NCBI GenBank assembly: GCA_030425785.1
Contig: JAUHYJ010000140.1
Span: 1 to 8,321 of the forward strand
Source: Acidimicrobiia bacterium
GTDB taxonomy: Bacteria; Actinomycetota; Acidimicrobiia; Acidimicrobiales; Ilumatobacteraceae
Length of the DNA stretch: 8,321 nucleotides
Direction of reading: 5' to 3'
The notes beneath the pieces are model-generated. The model searched no databases. It was not told the DNA's origin and saw only the letters and a program-made list of their open reading frames with translations. A program made the translations under genes and the position numbers. Below, one piece after another: positions 5,588 to 8,321 of this stretch (within the stretch, counting starts at the first letter, position 1; every line of letters starts with the position of its first letter).

Positions 5588-6829
5588 TCAGGCTACGTGA
5601 CCCGTCGCGCGTGCCGCGCGATGGTCGATGCCGGTGATCCGGGCCGGACGAGCCCGGAACAGGACCAGCGCGGCGACGGTCAACATCGCCCCCGACGCGG
5701 TCAGCGCGACCGTGATCGACGTCGACTGGGCGAGGATCGCCATGACGACGCCACCGCCGATCTCACCCACCGATTCGGTCTGCCCGAGGAAGGAGTGCAC
5801 CGTGGCCCGGACGTCGCTCGTGGTGCGCCGGTTGACCCAGATCGAACTCACGGACCGGATGAGCGTCCAGGCGACCCCGCCCACCAGCACCGTGCCGGCG
5901 ACGCCGATCGTGTCGTCAGGTGCGTGCGCGAGCAGGGTCATCCCGAGCGCGCCGGTGAGGCACGACACGAGCATCACCCGCCGTGGCACGCCCTCGTCCT
6001 CGATGCGCGCCTCGACGATGCGCAGCGCGCCGGCACCGACGAGCAACATCGTGATGCCGAGCGCCATGAACCAGAGCACGGGTTCGTCGGGGAAGCCGAG
6101 GTCGATCAGTCGCTTCGGGTGCAGGCGGTCGAACGCCTCCGCCCCGCTGTTGACCAACACGGTGACGGCCAGCACCAGCAGGATCTCGCGATCGCGTCGG
6201 GCGAGTGCGACGCCGCGCCGGAACGTCGCCATCGACTCGGCCCACCGGTGCTCGCGGGTCGGTTCGAATCGGTGTTCGGTGAACCTCACTGCCACCAGCC
6301 CACCGAGCGCGATCATCATCGCCCCGGCGACGACGATCGCCGTCTGCAGGCTGGTCGCCCACCCGAGCACCCCGAACCCGACCATCCCGGCGATCGCGCC
6401 GTACTGCAGGTAGCGCGCCGTCACGGTCAGCACGCGGTCGATCCGGGTCGGGTCGTCGAGTTCGTCGGTGATCCAGGCCACGTCGGCGCCACTCGAGAAC
6501 GTCCAGCCGAGCCCCCACAGCATCTGGGCGGCGGTCAACGAGACCATGTCGGTCGTCAGCCCCGTCGCGAGCATGCCGGCGCCCATCAGGACGTGCGACA
6601 CCACGAGCGACCACTTCCGGCTCACCGTGTCGGCCATCACCCCGGTCGGGATCTCGCACACGAGCACCGTCAGCTCCATCGCGGTGCCGAGGAACACGAG
6701 CTCGAACGCCGAGAGATCGGCGACGACGACGAGGTACAGGCTCGTGACGAGCCAGTAGCCGCGGAAGCTCGTCGCCTTCGCGAACCGCCACCAGAGGAAC
6801 AGCCGGATCAGCGCGTCAGGTCGGTCCAC
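5588..6829 (-). CDS. Major facilitator superfamily (MFS) transporter
   Basis: This 413-residue integral membrane protein has the length and hydrophobic pattern of a 12-helix MFS carrier, most likely a proton-driven drug or metabolite exporter. The signature loop between helices 2 and 3 is present as GVMADTVSRK (63-72), matching GxxxDxxxRK, and is preceded by CEIPTG. A hydrophilic stretch at about 183-214 is the likely central cytoplasmic loop. A later loop, WVNRRTTSDVRATVHSFLGQ (331-350), recalls the NRR...RATVLS segment of MFS proteins annotated as macrolide/tetracycline-type efflux pumps; the substrate is unknown. The only usable start is GTG at 6829, because a stop lies 15 codons upstream in frame with no other start between. 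The ribosome binding site is weak (GGACGGA). Its N-terminus (MDRPDALIRL) overlaps an apparent phosphodiesterase remnant. The methyltransferase gene follows after 4 nt. Confidence 0.9.
   Translation of the reverse strand: MDRPDALIRLFLWWRFAKATSFRGYWLVTSLYLVVVADLSAFELVFLGTAMELTVLVCEIPTGVMADTVSRKWSLVVSHVLMGAGMLATGLTTDMVSLTAAQMLWGLGWTFSSGADVAWITDELDDPTRIDRVLTVTARYLQYGAIAGMVGFGVLGWATSLQTAIVVAGAMMIALGGLVAVRFTEHRFEPTREHRWAESMATFRRGVALARRDREILLVLAVTVLVNSGAEAFDRLHPKRLIDLGFPDEPVLWFMALGITMLLVGAGALRIVEARIEDEGVPRRVMLVSCLTGALGMTLLAHAPDDTIGVAGTVLVGGVAWTLIRSVSSIWVNRRTTSDVRATVHSFLGQTESVGEIGGGVVMAILAQSTSITVALTASGAMLTVAALVLFRARPARITGIDHRAARATGHVA
5590..5595 (-). promoter_or_regulatory. Possible -10 box (TAGCCT) for the methyltransferase gene
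   Basis: On the minus strand TAGCCT fits TANNNT and ends 6 nt before the ATG at 5583, the same spacing as two other genes here. It overlaps the end of the MFS gene (part of its GTA-GCC-TGA), so the match could be accidental. If real, the methyltransferase would have its own leaderless promoter in addition to read-through from the MFS gene. Confidence 0.35.
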
Positions 6830-6992
6830 GCCGGTCCGTCCGGACGTCGAGGTCGACGAGCCTCGCGAGGGTCACCGGGTCGGTCGCCGCCCATGACCAC
6901 ACGACCCGGGCGCCGAGCGGGCAGCGGGAGCCCCGGGTCGACGTCGAGATCGACGGCGCGAGGCGATCACGTGCGACCGGTGTGGCGGGCAT
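6816..6992 (-). pseudogene. 58-codon ORF, probable C-terminal remnant of a glycerophosphodiester phosphodiesterase
   Basis: The reading frame from ATG 6992 to TGA 6816 ends in GARVVWSWAATDP and VTLARLVDLDV. This matches in content and spacing the closing segment of the glycerophosphodiester phosphodiesterase family as I remember it (G-x-x-V-x-x-W-T-V-N-D-P, then rL-x-x-L-G-V-D-G-I-x-T-D-R-P-D). Five residues after DLDV a one-base shift into the MFS frame reads DRPDALI, which keeps the family spacing. The N-terminal half of the barrel with its catalytic residues is absent, so no active enzyme could be made. The ORF overlaps the MFS start by 14 nt. Third positions remain GC-rich. The alternative is a small intact protein; a CAGGAT sequence 6 nt before the ATG is a poor -10 match. 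The rest of the non-coding stretch up to 7063 shows nothing I can name. Confidence 0.35.
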
Positions 6993-7063
6993 GCGACCAT
7001 CCTGTCGCGTCGAACGTGGCGCGGCCCCCGAGGTATCGCGGCCGGGTTCGGGTGGGGTGCGGG

Positions 7064-8321
7064 TCAGGTGACGGGGCCGAGGACGCGGTCGAGGTAGGCG
7101 TTGCGGAACGTGCCGCCGGGGTCGAGCCGTGCCCGCACCGACATCGCCGCGTCCCACTCGGGATAGCGCTCGCGCAGCGTGTCGGCGGTCTGGAAGTGCA
7201 GTTTGCCCCAGTGGGGCCGCGCCCCGTGCTCGGCGACGATCGTCTCGACCCCCCGGAAGTACTCCTCGTACGGCATGCCTCGGTACTGGTGCACCGCGAT
7301 CCAGCCGTTGGTGCGGCCGTAGCCGGTCGACAGCGGGATGTCGTCGGCGGCCGAGCAGCGCACCTCGATGGGGAACATCACCGGGTGCGGCAGTGACCGG
7401 ACGAGCTCGGCGATGCGGCCGAGTGCGTCGGGCACCGCCGCCAGCGGCAGGCCGTACTCCATCTCGACGAAACGGACGTGGCGGGGGCTCGCGAACACCC
7501 GATCGGACCGGTCGGTCAGCTCGCGCTCGTCGGCGAGGTCGGCGATCGTGCTCACGATGCGGGGCGCCAGCGACGGGAACCGCCGTCCGACTCGACACGC
7601 GGCGCCGAACCCGAGATTCTCGAACAGGTACTTGTCGCGCAGGTACGACCATTGCGACGGCGGTCGCGCCGGACGATCGGTCCGCGTGTTGCGCTTGACC
7701 TGGACGCGGTCGGTGCCGGGGAACCAGTAGAACTCGACATGGTCGGTACCCGCCATCAGCGTCTCGACGTCAGCCACGGCCGAGCCGAACGTCTCGATCG
7801 TCTCGTGGGCGTGCAGGTTGAACGCCGGCACGCACCGGATCGAGACCTCGGTGACGATGCCGAGCGCGCCCACCCCGACCCGAGCGGCGTGCAGCACGTC
7901 CGGCGCGGACGAGGCGTCGCACCGAACGACGCCGCCACGGCCGTCGACGAGTTCGAGCCCGACGATCGTGGTGGCGAGGTTGCCGAACTCGAGGCCGGTG
8001 CCGTGGGTCGCGGTACTGATCGCCCCGGCGATCGACTGCACGTTGATGTCGCCGAGGTTCGTCAGCGCGAGCCCGACCGCGGCGAGCCGCTCGCTGAGCT
8101 CACGCAGTTCGATGCCGGCCTGCACGCGGACGACACCGGTCGACGTGTCGACCTCGCGTACCGCGGCCATGCGCTCGAGCGAGATGAGCACGTCGTCGGT
8201 CATCGCAGCGTCGGTGAACGAGTGGCCGGCGCCGATCACCTTGACCCGCCGGCGCCGTTCCGCGGCGCCGGCGACGAGCCGAGCCACCTCGTCGGTGGTC
8301 GTCGGCCGGTGCCGCTCACTC
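7064..8321 (-). CDS. FAD-linked oxidoreductase of the gulonolactone/arabinonolactone oxidase family (5' end outside window)
   Basis: The frame is open to the right edge, so the true start is missing; about 418 residues are visible and perhaps 10-25 are lost. The N-terminal half is a VAO/PCMH-type FAD domain with GAGHSF, whose His (codon at 8222-8224) is the position that covalently holds FAD in relatives such as L-gulonolactone oxidase. SIAGAISTATHGTG follows, then GALGIVTEVSIR. The C-terminal half is the ALO substrate domain, with VRFVEMEYGLP, FPIEVR and the diagnostic HWGK (His codon 7211-7213). From memory it closely matches the mycobacterial L-gulono-1,4-lactone dehydrogenase Rv1771 over most of its length. 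The reaction would oxidise an aldonolactone or related sugar acid with FAD; the acceptor (O2 or cytochrome) cannot be told. It reads toward the MFS and methyltransferase genes, separated by a 234-bp stretch. Confidence 0.9.
   Translation of the reverse strand, partial: SERHRPTTTDEVARLVAGAAERRRRVKVIGAGHSFTDAAMTDDVLISLERMAAVREVDTSTGVVRVQAGIELRELSERLAAVGLALTNLGDINVQSIAGAISTATHGTGLEFGNLATTIVGLELVDGRGGVVRCDASSAPDVLHAARVGVGALGIVTEVSIRCVPAFNLHAHETIETFGSAVADVETLMAGTDHVEFYWFPGTDRVQVKRNTRTDRPARPPSQWSYLRDKYLFENLGFGAACRVGRRFPSLAPRIVSTIADLADERELTDRSDRVFASPRHVRFVEMEYGLPLAAVPDALGRIAELVRSLPHPVMFPIEVRCSAADDIPLSTGYGRTNGWIAVHQYRGMPYEEYFRGVETIVAEHGARPHWGKLHFQTADTLRERYPEWDAAMSVRARLDPGGTFRNAYLDRVLGPVT

Noticed and set aside
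3931..5637. 568-codon + strand frame opposite the methyltransferase
   Set aside because: It lies antisense to a gene with clear TSPPY and DPFVGSGST motifs and overlaps the protease gene. It has no domain signal of its own.
4186..6829. MFS plus methyltransferase as a defence island
   Set aside because: There is no nuclease, helicase, toxin or mobile-element gene in view, and the neighbours are metabolic. A solitary methyltransferase alone does not support a defence call.
7000..7063. Terminator hairpin after the FAD oxidoreductase gene
   Set aside because: Only a 5-bp CGGCC/GGCCG pairing with a 13-nt loop and no T tract can be drawn, which is not above background in this sequence.
5501..7396. 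631-codon + strand frame opposite the MFS and FAD genes
   Set aside because: The product is His/Asp/Arg-rich with no hydrophobic core and is antisense to two well-supported genes. Long empty frames are expected at this GC content.
6816..7652. 278-codon minus frame spanning the FAD gene end and the gap
   Set aside because: Its upstream two-thirds is a shadow of the FAD oxidoreductase. Only the part below 6992 carries possible signal and is listed separately.

Overview
The window looks like ordinary chromosome from a very GC-rich actinobacterium. The evidence is strong G/C preference at third codon positions, GTG starts, tightly overlapping genes and several start codons sitting 6-7 nt behind a TANNNT -10 box (leaderless transcription). 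Codon style and gene families would suit an Acidimicrobiia/Ilumatobacter-type organism, but that placement is inference, not proof. I see no rRNA, tRNA, CRISPR array, integrase, transposase or plasmid function.

Left part (1-1530): a luciferase-like flavin-dependent monooxygenase (81-1328, +) converges on a 59-residue zinc-ribbon protein (1345-1524, -), with a small hairpin between their stop codons. Middle part (1525-4154): a 73-bp divergent promoter region serves the zinc-ribbon gene and a rightward three-gene operon. The operon encodes a membrane-anchored extracytoplasmic beta-propeller-like protein, a GNAT acetyltransferase and a trypsin-fold serine protease with a lipoprotein signal. Its genes overlap by 4 nt each (ATGA, then GTGA), so they are probably co-translated. 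The propeller protein and the protease both lie outside the membrane, and the acetyltransferase between them is cytoplasmic.

Right part (4162-8321): everything reads leftward. In transcription order these are the 5'-truncated gene of a gulonolactone/arabinonolactone-type FAD oxidoreductase running off the window edge, a 234-bp stretch holding what looks like the decayed C-terminal end of a glycerophosphodiester phosphodiesterase, an MFS exporter whose GTG start lies inside that remnant, and a beta-class DNA methyltransferase with an extra C-terminal domain. The methyltransferase converges on the protease operon across a 31-bp gap filled by a 25-nt imperfect palindrome.

I found no clearly new multi-gene system. 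The most promising items are the propeller/acetyltransferase/protease operon, the methyltransferase C-terminal domain with no partner nuclease gene in view, the palindrome at 4162-4186 (possibly a dispersed repeat), the phosphodiesterase scar at the MFS start, and the recurring leaderless promoter layout.
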